Source: Chalciporus piperatus
Lineage: Eukaryota > Basidiomycota > Agaricomycetes > Boletales > Boletaceae
Length of the DNA stretch: 64,000 bases
NCBI GenBank assembly: GCA_038093975.1
Contig: JBBPTG010000107.1
Coordinates: forward strand, 1 to 64,000
Direction: 5' to 3'
Positions 20,435 through 32,182 of this stretch are shown piece by piece. Within the stretch, counting starts at the first letter, position 1. Every line of letters begins with the position of its first letter. The position numbers were made by a program, and so were the translations under genes. Under the pieces are notes generated by a model that did not search any database, had not been told where the DNA came from, and worked only from the letters and a program-made list of their open reading frames with translations.

Positions 20435-21135
20435 TATCTAGCTTGATATGGTTGGCCAATTAGAACCGAGCACCCATATGCATGATGACGATTTGAGCAT
20501 GTGTGTTGATAGTGGGTGTTTCTTGTGGAACAGGAAGGAAAAGCGGTATGTTGGAGGATGCAAAGGTGGAACGTAACTTAATAGGGATTAGCCAACTTTG
20601 GTGTGTGACTTGGATCTATAACTCCTCGAAGTACGGTTCGCATCCGCAATTCTTTTCTTGCGGATCAATCGCGCATTCCACTTACATGGATCCCGTTGCA
20701 GCTCCCTTCAACCAGATGAGATTATTTTCCGGATATATATTCTCTTTCTCCAGCCCTCTAGATTGGTCCTTTGCTCACCGGCAAATGTATTCGTAGTTCT
20801 TCACAATCACCGTCACCGTTACCGGTCTATTCCCCCTGCATTAACGGTGATTTCCGCATCCTTGAGCTTTCCTCAACGTCAGTGGATCATCTCATTGCTG
20901 TCCTACACATCATTGACATTCATCTATGGAGCTGCTCCTGGGCACTGTTGACACATGGAATGTACCTTGAAGGTGTCTTACTACAAGATTACCACCTTCC
21001 AAGCGAGACTTCAGTGCTTAGAATAACTTCTCTGTCAACCGTTCTCGCTGTCTCTCGTGGACTGCATGAATGTAGTTATGAAGTATACTGACGGGAGACC
21101 ACGAGTTATCTCGCTTCTACCTTCAACTCCTCGGG
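20435..21135. other. Intergenic between MFS copies A and B
   Basis: 700 bp without a supported gene. Short open frames exist in several phases, with no similarity I recognise. A CCGTCACCGTTACCG stretch near 20808 is a weak local repeat. The last 200 bp should contain the promoter of copy B. Confidence 0.5.
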
Positions 21136-22932
21136 ATGGTTTATAGTGACGAGTCAAGTCAACTCTTACCCCCCAGCAACCAGACGGAGCGTATTCCACT
21201 CCCGAAGACGCAGTTGGGTGTGCTAATCGCGGTTCGAATTGCCAATCATATTGCGTACAACCAGATATCACCGTATATCAATCAATTTCTGGTGTATCTG
21301 CATATCGCAGAAGTGGATAGTGTAGGGTTTTATAGCGGCCTAATGGTGAGCACGAAGTTAACATATTCGACATTTTCCCGGGAGTAGATTGAGCTTTAAT
21401 AGGAGACAACGTACTCTATAGCCATGGTCCTTTCAGTTTATCACTGGGGATGTGTATCAGGTGCGCTGCCAGCGTCATGTGTCGTTTCAGGTTTGTGTTC
21501 CTGACATCCGCTCCAAGATATCGTTGGGCGGCGCCCAGTGGTTGTGATCAGCCTCATCGGCGTCGCTGCGACAACCATCGCGTTTGGAATGTCGACATCG
21601 TTCGTCGGTATTCTCGCATCGAAATTCGTCGGTGGGTGTTGTATCGTCGCTGTTGCTGTCATAATGTTGAGCGCGAAAATGATCCCCATTACATTACTAG
21701 GTGGACTCCTTGAAGGGAACTCCGCAGTCATCCACTCGTTCCTGGCCGAGATTGCGGACGAGACGAATCAAGATCTCATGATTCCAATATACAGTCTCGC
21801 ATGGCCAGTCTCGAGCGTGCTCGGGTGCGTCCTTCTGCTTGGAGATCAGACGAATGTGTTGAAAAAGATCACAGGCCACTCATCGGAGGAACACTCGAGA
21901 ACGCCGCGACGCGATACCCCGAATATTTTTCGTGGAGACTTGTCATAGATCATCCCTACCTTCCTCCTTGCCTTGCCAGCGCTGCGTGTGCGCTCGTTGG
22001 AGCAGGGTTGGGCTTTGCGTTTATGGAAGAGGTTCGGATTCAAATAAGAGCCATAAAATGCTAACAACCATTCATTCGGACACTCACAGACACTTCCGAG
22101 CAAACGAAAGGACACGACGGGTGAAAATTCGCCACACTGTTCCGCATCGGGGTCACATATAACCCAAGGTGAACCTGCAAACATGAGTGTAAGCGAACTG
22201 CTTTCAGTCCCAGCGATACGAACATTGGCGATGTCCGGATTTGCACTGAATTTCTTGAGTGTCGCGTTCGATGTCGTCTTCACTCTGTTCTGTTACTCCG
22301 CCGTCGAGTCTGGAGGTCTGGGTCTTGAGGTGAGCCAACGCATTCAGGTATCCTCATAATCCATCTCACGTAGAACTTGAACGTTGATATAGCCATTGAC
22401 GATCGGGAACTTCCTCGCCTTCGGTGGAGTGCTTTCCGTCATTCGATTTTTCACCATGCCATACATCTTGCATCACTTTGATTACGCCGAGACGTACAGA
22501 ATTTGCATGTCCATCTTGCCATTCTCATTTGCAGCATTTCCCATCCTCAACGCCATCGCCCATTATCGGGTATTCGGAACGGGGGCCCGAACAACAGCAG
22601 CGGTGTGGATCGGGCTCGGGATTGTCCTGGCGCTGTCAAAAGCGACCGGGATAGCCTACAGCGTGGGCATGCTTCTGATCAAACAACATGCCCCTACGCC
22701 GTCTTCGCTCGGACAGAGCAATGGCGTTGTGCAGCTTGCGATGAACATTGGGAGTGCAGTTGGGCCTGTCCTAGTCAACACGCTGTTCACAGTGTGTAAC
22801 GGGTCGGAGTGGGCGAGAAGGTATGGATTGGCGTGGACTTGGGCCGGAGTGATGGTGTGCCTTTCGTTAGCTGGAGCTAGGGTGACGAAAGAGCTGGAGA
22901 ACTGGTCTCGAGACACACCGCTTCGTCATTAG
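21136..22932 (+). CDS. MFS transporter B (DHA1-like), intact
   Basis: 480 aa from seven exons: 21136-21345, 21403-21460, 21518-21631, 21701-21824, 21875-22031, 22090-22329, 22393-22932. All phases agree. It is a membrane transporter of the major facilitator superfamily. A short acidic N-terminus with SSQLLPP precedes LPKTQLGVLIAVRIAN at the first membrane segment. Motif A of MFS is DIVGRRPVVVI after segment 2. The loop between segments 6 and 7 starts TLPSKRK. The second half holds six further segments ending in CLSLAGARVTKE. The ESGGLGLE sequence before segment 8 is shared by all copies. Substrate is unknown; relatives act as drug or metabolite exporters. Exon pattern is identical to C, so the two arose by tandem duplication. 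Confidence 0.88.
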
Positions 22933-23272
22933 CTTGTTTCTTGCAAATCTTTGGTTGTCGTCCGCTCAGTTTGACCAACTCGGACAGATAGTCTGATGTC
23001 GAGGAAAGAAAATTCAAAGCGTATTCGCTCGCTGTCTCACGCCAAGTTGGATGGGTTGAAGTCAGCTGGATCAAGTTGGTCAGCGAGTTCAAGTTGAACT
23101 CAGTTCCCAGCTGTTCGCTTCTCCGTCCGCTATTATAGGCTTAGCTGACCCTGTCGCTCAGGCTCGCTCCCATGCCATTGAGGCTTCCTCCTGTTGAATT
23201 CGCCCGTTGGGCAGGTTTCTCTTACACCACGACTCGTAGACTTATCTCTGTCTCGAGACAGTCTAGGACAGA
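22933..23272. other. Intergenic between MFS copies B and C
   Basis: 340 bp with no coding signal. GGACAGATAGTCTG and similar pyrimidine-rich patches are present but no clear TATA box was found upstream of the ATG at 23273. Confidence 0.5.
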
Positions 23273-25131
23273 ATGGATTATGCCATACCCAAAGCTCCAG
23301 GAAGCCGTTCTAGCGGGAATGATCCTGAGAACGTAGACGAGTCCACCAGACTTCTTCCTCCCACCCATGTCGCTCCAGGGGAGCCTCTCAGTTCAACTAA
23401 CTCGGAGTCGAAAGCATCTCGTAGTACCTCACTTCCCAAGGCACAATTAGGCGCACTCTTCGTAGTCCGCATTGCAGAGCCTCTTGCTCTCACCCAGATT
23501 TCGCCTTACATCAACCAGCTTCTTGTGGATCTGCACGTTGCGAAACCGGCAAATGTAGGGTTTTATAGTGGCTTAATTGTGAGTGTAAATCTACGAAACA
23601 CAACCCTCTCGTTCGAGGAAGTTCAAATTTAACAATATTCGTAGGAGAGTGCACAGTCTCTTGGACAAATACTTTCAACTTATCAATGGGGTCGAGTATC
23701 AGGTGTGTCGAACACCATGGTAGGTGTTGAGTCCGCCTTCTAAAGCCGTCATTCAACACAAGATATCGTTGGGCGGCGCCTGGTCATGTTGGTCAACTTT
23801 GTCGGCCTCGCTGTGTCGACCATCATGATTGGGTTATCAACGTCTTTCTATGGTATCATCGTCTCGAAATCCCTCGGTTAGTTTGTTCCCCCGTCTTTGA
23901 CGCTAATTCAAATCGATCTCCGAGGTGGATTCCTGGGGGGGAGCACCGCTGTCATCAACTCGGCATTGGGAGAAATCACAGACAAGACTAACCAAGATAT
24001 CGCAATGCCAATATTTAGTCTGGCATGGCCGGTAGGCACAATCTTGGGGTATGTCTCATCCATCTGAGCCCTCGAAGAGTATATTGAAGGACATCGCAGA
24101 CCGCTTATAGGTGGGACACTTGAAAATGCTGCAACACGATATCCAGAGTTCTTCGCCTGGGGCCCCTTTACGGTGCATCCATACCTCCCCCCCTGCCTCG
24201 TCAGCGCTGCGTGCGTACTCGTGGCAGTGGTGTTAGTACTTGGAGTTATAGAAGAAGTATGGAGTTTGGGACTTAACAACGTACCATACTGACGACTCCG
24301 TGCATGTTCACAGACGCTTCCCAGTAAACGCAAAAGCGTGACAAGTGTCCCCAATCCTCCAGCTTCGACTTCAAGCCTGAATACCAACCACACTGGACCT
24401 GCACACCTGAGCCTGCGGGAACTCCTCTCGGTTCCTGCCATCCGGGTGCTGATGATATCTGGATTTGCGTTGAACGGCTTGGGCCTCGCATTCGACGCTG
24501 TGGTTGCTCTGTTCTGTTACTCTGCCGTCGAGTCCGGTGGCCTTGGTTTCGAGGTAGGCTGATCTGGTATCCGAGATCCATCGAGTCACTCTCACACCCT
24601 TTCACATTATTAATTCAGCCGTCAAGCATCGGGAAATTCCTGGCCTTCGCCGGGACACTGTCTGTTCTCATTCGGCTCTTCATGATGTCATACATCTTGC
24701 GTAACTTCGATTACGCCAAGTCGTACGTTGTTTGCATGGCTCTATGGCCGTTTGCATTCGCAGGACTTCCGATCCTCAACGCCATCTCTTGGTATCAACC
24801 GTTCGGGACGGAGGCGCGAACAGAAGCAACGGTATGGATCGGTCTTGGGATCACCCTCGCGCTATCGAAAACAGCTCTCATCGCGCACAGCTTGAGCGTC
24901 CTGCTTGTCAAGCAATACGCACCCTCGTCGTCGCTTGGACAGACTAATGGCATCGTGCAGTTCTCCATGAGTATGGGTCGTATTGTTGGGCCTGTGTTGG
25001 TCAACACGTTGTTCACAGCGTGTAATGGGTCGGAGTGGGCGAGAAGGTATGGATTGGCGTGGACTTGGGCTGGGGTGATGGTGTGTCTTTCGTTGGCTGG
25101 CGCTAGAGTAGCGAGAGAGTTGGTGGATTAG
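23273..25131 (+). CDS. MFS transporter C (DHA1-like), intact
   Basis: 503 aa from seven exons: 23273-23578, 23645-23702, 23763-23876, 23925-24048, 24100-24256, 24314-24553, 24619-25131. Frame is kept throughout. The N-terminus carries DESTRLLPP, a dileucine-type motif shared with copy A that could act in vacuolar or lysosomal sorting (inference). LPKAQLGALFVVRIAE begins segment 1; motif A is DIVGRRLVML. The central loop (TLPSKRKSVTSVPNPP) is longer than in B. The last exon encodes the most conserved part of the family, ending GVMVCLSLAGARVARELVD. It is flanked by B upstream and the decayed copy D downstream. Substrate unknown. Confidence 0.9.
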
Positions 25132-25210
25132 TGGGGGCCTGAATCGACATCGGTGCGCCCTGTACTCTTGCAGCTCTGTCTAGTATGTCCACACACGTGG
25201 TTCACGCTGC

Positions 25211-26205
25211 TGTAAAATATCAAGTATGAAAATGTTGCATTGCCAATATTCAGCCTCGCATGGCCTATTGGCTCCATTATTGGGTGCGTTTTGTCAATGT
25301 CCTGGAGTGACTGAAGTATATTGCAGTTCGCTTATCGGTGGCGCGCTCGAGAATGCTGTAGCATGATACCCAGGATATTCCTCGTGGAAACCTTTTGTGG
25401 ATCATCTTACCTTCCACCTTGCCCCGTCGGTGCTGGGTTTACGCTCACGCACGCGGGGTTAGCGTATGCGTTCATGGAGGAGGTATGGCTTCGGATAAGC
25501 ATCAAACAAGGCTCACCATTCATATCGACACTCACAGACACTGCCAAGCAAACGAAAGAGCACGACAGGCGGAAGCTCCCCGCGTCGTTGAGCCCGCAAA
25601 CATGAGCGTGCGTGAACCGCTTTCAATACCTGCGATATGGACTTTGGCAATATCTGGAGTCACTCTTAGCGCCTCTGCACTTGCGTTCGATGTCGTTATT
25701 GCTTTGTTCTGCTATACCGCTGTCGAATCTGGAGGGCTGGGTCTTGATGTGAGTCTACTCTTGTGTTCGTAACCTCGTGGGGGAACCCGATATACTACGC
25801 ACTTAGTTTAGCCTTCGACAATAGGAAAGTTCCGCGCCTTCGCTGGGGTGATTGCTGTTCTCCTTCAGTGTCTGACCATGTCCTACCTCCGACCATGTAA
25901 AGACATATGATGCGCATTCGCAGGACTTCCCATGCTCAAGGCCATAGGAGTCGATATGATGTATTCGGAACACCTGCACAAATGGCAGCAGTAGTGTGGA
26001 TGGGTCTCGGGACCGTCCCACAACTCGAACATATTGCTGATAAAACAACCATGAGCGCTGGGAGTACGGTGGGGCCTGTGATGGTTAGTATGCTGTTTAC
26101 GGTGTGTAATGGGTCGGAGTGGATGAGACGGTATTGGTTTACGTGGACTTGATGGTGATGGTGTGGCTTTCTTGGGTTGGAGCTATATAGGGTGATGAAG
26201 GATTT
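25211..26205 (+). pseudogene. MFS transporter D, decayed 3' copy
   Basis: Homology starts inside exon 4 (VALPIFSLAWPIGSIIG) and runs through exons 5, 6 and 7. Exons 1-3 are absent. Exon 5 has a stop where its paralogues have CGA or TAT codons (GCATGATAC near 25361), exon 6 is mostly readable, and exon 7 has large internal deletions although the terminal TVCNGSEW block survives near 26100. The copy cannot encode a transporter. Order and orientation continue the tandem array. Confidence 0.85.
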
Positions 26206-27286
26206 AGGAAGATGATGGACTCCGAGTCCTGCATCCCGTCACGGTACGATGCATGTGCATGTTTGGCTCTCATTAATCATTGGTTGGCTGACAGCTGTCT
26301 CTTGAAGCCGGTCACTGATCCATATAATTTTCAATGCCAATTAGACGAGTCGGTGTCCTGGTCTTCTACAACTTCTTGCGGGATTCGGGGTGTTTTTTCT
26401 GCCTAGGTCAGTGTTCGATTTTTTCGCGATTCCTGGGTGACCACTGCGTACATCACAGCTAGAGTCGGAGTCGATGTCGCACTGATTGAAATTTTTGGGA
26501 CGCACTGGCCTGGAGGGAAGTTTGGGTGAGCGGGTTCGTGTCATTTTCACGCTTGTTTCACCCGAGGTATTCTCTTTGCTAGATTTTTCGCGCCAGCTTG
26601 AACTCATACTACCGGTGTGAACACGTTAGGAAAAATGACCCATTATTTGGGCGTGTCCAGGAGTTCCATGGCGAAATAGGTGTTGGGGTCGAACTGAGGC
26701 CGCCCCGAAACATTGCGTTCACGAACGAAGCTGGTATTATTGGGGTATCGGGCGCTTTAGGTCGAGGCCCAGTCATACTCTCTTCCTACTGGGCGTCTTT
26801 GGGACGCGCCTATCCATACGACTTGCGACTTGCTTGTCCTCAACTAGGACCGTGCATCTGGTGGTGTCGACTCCACGCCAAACCCTGCATCCTCCCACAA
26901 ATTCGCTTTCGACACCGCAGTTGCCAACAATCCAACTTGTCTACTGACCGGCCATTCCACGACTGGGAACATCTTTCGGGTTGAACGTTGAACATCAGTG
27001 GTAATATCCGAGATAAGACCGCGCTGTGCCGACTTTTTCCTTTTACAGCGAACGGCGGCGGCTGCCCAGGGCGAACGTTTGAACGTACCTTGTCCCGGAC
27101 CATCGGAAGAAGATAAGCATTACAATGCGTCACCGGCAACACGATCTATTGATCCTCCACCCACTGGCAGCAACGCGGACTACACCATACATGGAACAAA
27201 CACATCCGTCATGACAGGCCCTCTTACAACCCCTCACATACCAAGAATATACAATGATAGGGAAGAAAGGAATTCGTGCATAATGG

Positions 27287-27560
27287 TAAGAGCTTAGTGC
27301 TTGCAGTCGCCGCAGTTGCAGGAGCAACTACCCGGGCTGGTCTCAGCGACGTGTTCTCCTTTGTCAAGGAATTCCAGACTTACGTGGAGGTACAGTTGCA
27401 GGTGCTGTTGGTGGTGCAGCAGGTCTGGTTAACAGGGATGGAAGTGATCTATTCAACAGCAGCGAAGGTGTTAGTCCAATGCCGTCGCAGCGAGGAAAGA
27501 CCATCACTCACGGTCTGCATGATGATACTTGCGAGAGTAAACTGGTGAGCTGTTTGAGTG
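27287..27560 (+). other. Unrecognised coding-like patch (possible secreted protein relic)
   Basis: An alanine- and valine-rich stretch resembling a signal peptide (LVLAVAAVAGATTRA, near 27295) is followed, after one frame change near 27387, by GTVAGAVGGAAGLVNRDGSD and later HGLHDDTCESK. A second, related patch lies at about 29.70-29.89 kb, sharing ALVN- and HG-x-HD- blocks at similar spacing. I do not recognise the family. A small secreted protein gene with introns or its relic are both possible. Confidence 0.3.
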
Positions 27561-29699
27561 AGGATATTCAAGTGGTTGGTGCTCTTCCTCGTCCTAAGAT
27601 TGCAGGCTTTATACCTGACCCCTGTTTGGTGTTATTTGTAGACCGTCTGGTGCTGGAAGAGATGGCGCCGCATGGACACTGTCGTCCCACACAGCACAGC
27701 CTCCAAAATGACGTTGCAGTGTTTTCCCTTTCTAGCCCACTGGGCTCCGCTCCTAAAATCTGCACGCTGACTACCCGAAACAGCACAGATAGGTGTGAGA
27801 AGGGAAGCCCGAAATTTGACGGACCTCACAATGAGATCTGGAAGGTGGCGTTTAGCCCTGCGTAGTCGAGTCAATCTTATTCGGAATGACCGCGCTGTAT
27901 CAGGCTGTATCGGGAGTTGAAGGGGCATCAAATTAGATGCTCCAACATAACCCACCCCCTCCGTTATGCCACAGGATATTGGCTCCTGTGTCACGTTGTC
28001 AAGCTATTATCAGGGGAGGAAATGACTTGGATTGTGGCCTGTTGTGGCCGATTCGGGTTTCCGCACAGGTGAAATGCTTCGCACCATGTTTTAGAATTCG
28101 AATGACAGCGCATCAATCTTGGCAAGCACTGCCGCAGATGTGACGAGTTGGATATCTCACCCTGAACTACAGGTTCCAGGATGTGCGGTTCAGTGTGGCC
28201 TAGGGTTCTGCCTGCACCAGATCAGCGAAGGGTTCGTAAATATATCTGCCGAAAGGATTAGGTGCCTGCTACTCACTCTAAACCCTATCGAGGAAGCACG
28301 GAAGGGGAAGTTATGGAAGCGCGCTGCGCACGGGACACCAGAAGCAAGTAAAGTGCCCCTCAAAGGAGACACTGCCGGGAGCTGCTTGGCCTGGCTATTC
28401 CCGAAGTCAAACGTCGAACTCCATTTTATCCCTCTGAAGAATTGATGCCCGCTAGAGTACTCCCGCGAGGCTGAGAAGAGGCACGAACAAATTAGGATGT
28501 GCGGTTCAACGTACTAGGAGTCTCTGCGAGTGCTCTTCAACTTTCCATTTCGCGAGCAGATTCGATGAGTCGCGCGGGAACAAGGCACTAACGTGGTGCG
28601 GTTTACCGCTTGGGACAGCCTTTGGGCTCCTTGGACCTGTTGAGGAAACGGAACAGCGTGTGCGCCAAGATGCGGGAACAGGTACAGTCGGTGAGTCAAA
28701 GAGTCCTATGGGAACTTGAATGACTTTGTGAGCGATAAGCACGACGGAAACTAAACACATGCGGGACTATTTTTTGACTCACCATCAGCGAATGTCAGAG
28801 CCGCTGTAACCGCGTCAATCATGACAAGCAATATGATGAACCGATCCAGTGGTTCAAGTCAGCAGACTAGGCTGATTAATGGAAAAGCCAAACAGGCTCA
28901 CGGTGACCACAGCAACTCACACTGACAGCAAATGCCTTGGTCGTTCCTGTCGTTTTCCGCTGATTTCCATTCCTTCATGGATCATCTTCGGAGTCAGAAT
29001 CACCCACACCTTGCAGTGCGGCCTGTGTACCAAAACATTGAGGACGCGGTTAAACCACTTTCATTCCTTTGGTCGAGTCCCAGGCTTGCAAGTTCGAATC
29101 ACCGTCGTCAGTCCCCGGACCTGTACCGTCGTGTTCGACCCCTCATCTTCCGCCAGTGATTCCATTGGCCGCGAGTCCATTGAATCGGGTGCGTCTACTG
29201 GAAGCACTGCTGCGGCCCATCATGATCGTGCCGCATTGAACGAAGCCTGCATTTTGGCGCCTTGTCAAAAATCGTTGCGCTTAGAACCCCCGTCAGTATG
29301 CCTAGTTGTACCCTTGCCCGGTTGAGTATTTTGTTAGTGATACGAGGTTGTTGTCAGGAGAGTAAAAGGCTATAACCCCGTGTCAAGCTGACGATTTGCT
29401 GTGGCGGGCGGTTTCTGTGGCGACTTGAATAGATATTCCAGAGTTATCCCAACCCTCCAGACACCTTGGGAAATAACCAATCATTGCGGAAGGCTTCAAG
29501 TGACGGTGTGTACGGGCACATAGAATACAAATTCCGGACAGATCACAACTAATGAAACAGGGAGATACATTGACACGGGGCTCGGCACGCAGTGCTCGAC
29601 GCTCAGCGTTCAGCACTTGCACTCGCCAACCTTGCATTGGCAACTAGTGATGACGACGCTCAACATCAAAACGGGACAGAATTAGAATAACTTTCGCTC

Positions 29700-29890
29700 A
29701 CCTTTCGCCGCACTTGCAATCAGAGCTGCCGCAGCCGTTCTGGTTAACGGGAATAGAGGTAATCTACCCGCCGCGCCAAAGGTCACTATCAGCAAAGAAG
29801 GAACGTCTTTGGTTGAAAGAGTTGCTCACGGTGTTCATGATGGTGAATGGATCGTAAAACAACGTATTGCTGGCCTTCAATGGTAACGAG
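29700..29890 (+). other. Second copy of the unrecognised patch
   Basis: Reads AVLVNGNRGNLP followed by KEGTSLVERVAHGVHDGEW. It parallels LVNRDGSDLF and THGLHDDT in the 27.3-kb patch, with one residue difference in spacing. There is no start codon or stop structure that would make a gene. It is probably a relic. Confidence 0.28.
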
Positions 29891-32182
29891 TGAACCTCTT
29901 TATAACCCCTGACAGTGTTTGGCTTTGTGTCCATCAGTGGGGTTTGGTATCGTCGAGCGCGCCGAAAACACGAGGTGGTTGTTCTAGATCTGGATCCAGA
30001 CAAGGATGGATGCCCTGACAATTGTATCCCAGATCGCAATTATGTGAGGCGCATGGCGCAGGATTCGTTGATATTGCTGCCGTGATCCGGCTCTCCCCTC
30101 CCAAGAGGAACGGTGCGTTTCCGGATTGTTAACGCCACAAATCGTATTTTAGTCCATGCAGCCAACTTGAAGAGAACCTGCTCGCAGAGCCGCAGATGTG
30201 ACTCGGAGGCTACAGTCCCCCAGCTAGACTAATTCTGGTTGTTTCATCCCACCATGGGCGCAATCGCTTGTCGGAATTGAAGCCTCAAGGCTGACTTGCT
30301 GTGTACGAAGGCTAAGGGTTTGCTCGTTCACAGATCGCAGTTGCTCAGGGGCATCAACACTTTATTCACATCGTCCGTCTTCTCTTTGGTTCTGTGGCAG
30401 AAGGTTTCCAATTTCAGTACTGCAGGTCATAGCGTGTCATATTCAAGGCTCACCCTTAACACGTATTGCATCTTCAACAACACAGCATTCAGTGCGTTAA
30501 GCGTTTTCCCGCCACAATAACCTCTCTAGTTCTCACTCCAAGCTTCTGGTGATAGTGACGTTGTGGCGTATTACCCTTGCGCTGATTTCGCCATGACCCC
30601 ACTTTTATCACCGTCAACAGGCGGCGCAATCCTGCAATTTGAATAGATTGTTGACAGCCCCAAGCGCTGCGAACTGGAATGTGAAAACAGAGACGAGAAA
30701 CAAAGGTAAAGATACTGGCGACGAGCTTCCGCACGCACACTGTCGTACCTCGACTGGCTTTACGATGATATGTTGTAGCCTACTCACTTTTGGAGAAGGA
30801 GGCAGACACGATAGATCCGAAGATGGTATCAGGCCACAGGAATTCCGCACCCGGTGCGCAAACACTGAGGTGAGATATTTTCACCTTATAACGGCATGCC
30901 AGCCTTTCGCAAGCTCCGATAAGTGGCAGCTCACAACGAAAGAGGTTAGATGGGCGTACCTGATCAATCCTAGAAGGAAAAACGCGAGGTTGGACCCATC
31001 GTCGTCGGGTTTCAGTGCGATATGTGTTCCGTATCAACGCTCGTCTGCCCTCTATGGGACTTGGGGGATCATGTTTTCTGTCGAACGTGCGGACCACTTG
31101 TCGGGCCGGTTCTCCATTTGATCCTATCTTCCAGATCATCTGGAACAGTGTCCGCGTCCTCGGAAACTTCAAACGAGCACTAGGTCGGAAGACTGCCCCG
31201 CCACTGCGGCAGTGGGTCGTCCATGTACGTCCACATCGGAGATATATGATGAGGAACAACATGCCGACCCCGGGGCCATTTCCGCGAGTGCTAGGCATCT
31301 GGCCCGCAGCCCCTGCGACAGAGACCAATCGGATGGCGACATCTATGAAGGCAACTGACTCCAGTCTGGGAGACGACAATGGCTCGGATTTTGAGTGGCC
31401 GCTTGCGCTGAGCGGCACAACATCGTTTCTGTGTTCGGATCGGACTAGTGTGCATTGCATTACGTGCCGATAGCATGGGAGAGCACCATCCTGCAGAAGT
31501 ACACCGGTCGACCTGAAACCATGTATTTTCGAACTACGCAACGGCCGTGAGGTTCATGCGTTTTCCATACAGGACGGGCACGAAGGTTTAAAAAAAACAC
31601 TCACTGGCAGGCAAGGATGGATTTTTTCGAGGCCGAAGGACAGCCTGTTGCAGGAGATGTTCCATGGTTGGCACGGAAGGGGGGCAAGGAAGGGGTTATG
31701 GGATGGGTCTTGGGTCAACAGCTGGTTTGGCCTATGTTCAAATGGCGGTGACTGCGAGGGTAGGTCCCTAACTTGAAGCTTGCTGCCGAGTGGCCGCGAA
31801 CGAGTTGGTAACTGTGAGGGTACTTTGCCGAAAGCTGGTGACCGAGATCGAGAACAGGAATGTCAGTTAGTAATGACCGAAATCCATGACTGTGGATTTG
31901 CTCGGAACAACTGCCTGATGGCGAGTCGGGGCAGTTGCAACAGGCATAAACGAAGTGTAAGACGTCATCAAATGAGCATTTGAAACGTCAAATTGAAGCT
32001 ACTTCTCAAGTTGGAAGTGTCGATTGTCGAAACGGTCTGCCTGAGAGAGATCGACCTGGAATTCGAAGTCTAAAAAATACTTTGATTCTACAGAAGATAG
32101 AACATTGCTGTCTAGCACAATTGACACTATTTTTCAGAGGGAAAAACGTCCACGGGAGCATGCTGGACTCCGTTCAAACACC

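Larger units (their letters stand above)
26206..32009. other. 5.8-kb gene-poor region
   Basis: No gene can be supported. Open frames are short (the longest, 30780-31541 minus, lacks recognisable features), splice patterns are not coherent, and no transposon ends were found. Two patches at about 27.29-27.56 and 29.70-29.89 kb look like diverged copies of one another and are listed separately. The region sits between the MFS array and phosphoesterase copy 2 and is probably old, decayed duplicated DNA. Confidence 0.5.

Noticed and set aside
29080..29110. GTTCGAATC motif resembling a tRNA B box
   Set aside because: No A box at the right distance and no cloverleaf can be drawn.
30990..31170. Plus-strand cysteine-rich reading (CDMC...CRTCG) resembling a zinc finger
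   Set aside because: Too short, no start or flanking exon, and not supported by any repeat or splice pattern.
30780..31541. 253-codon open frame on the minus strand in the gene-poor region
   Set aside because: Arg- and Ser-rich, no domain, no codon pattern like neighbours, and an overlapping plus-strand frame is about as long; probably chance.
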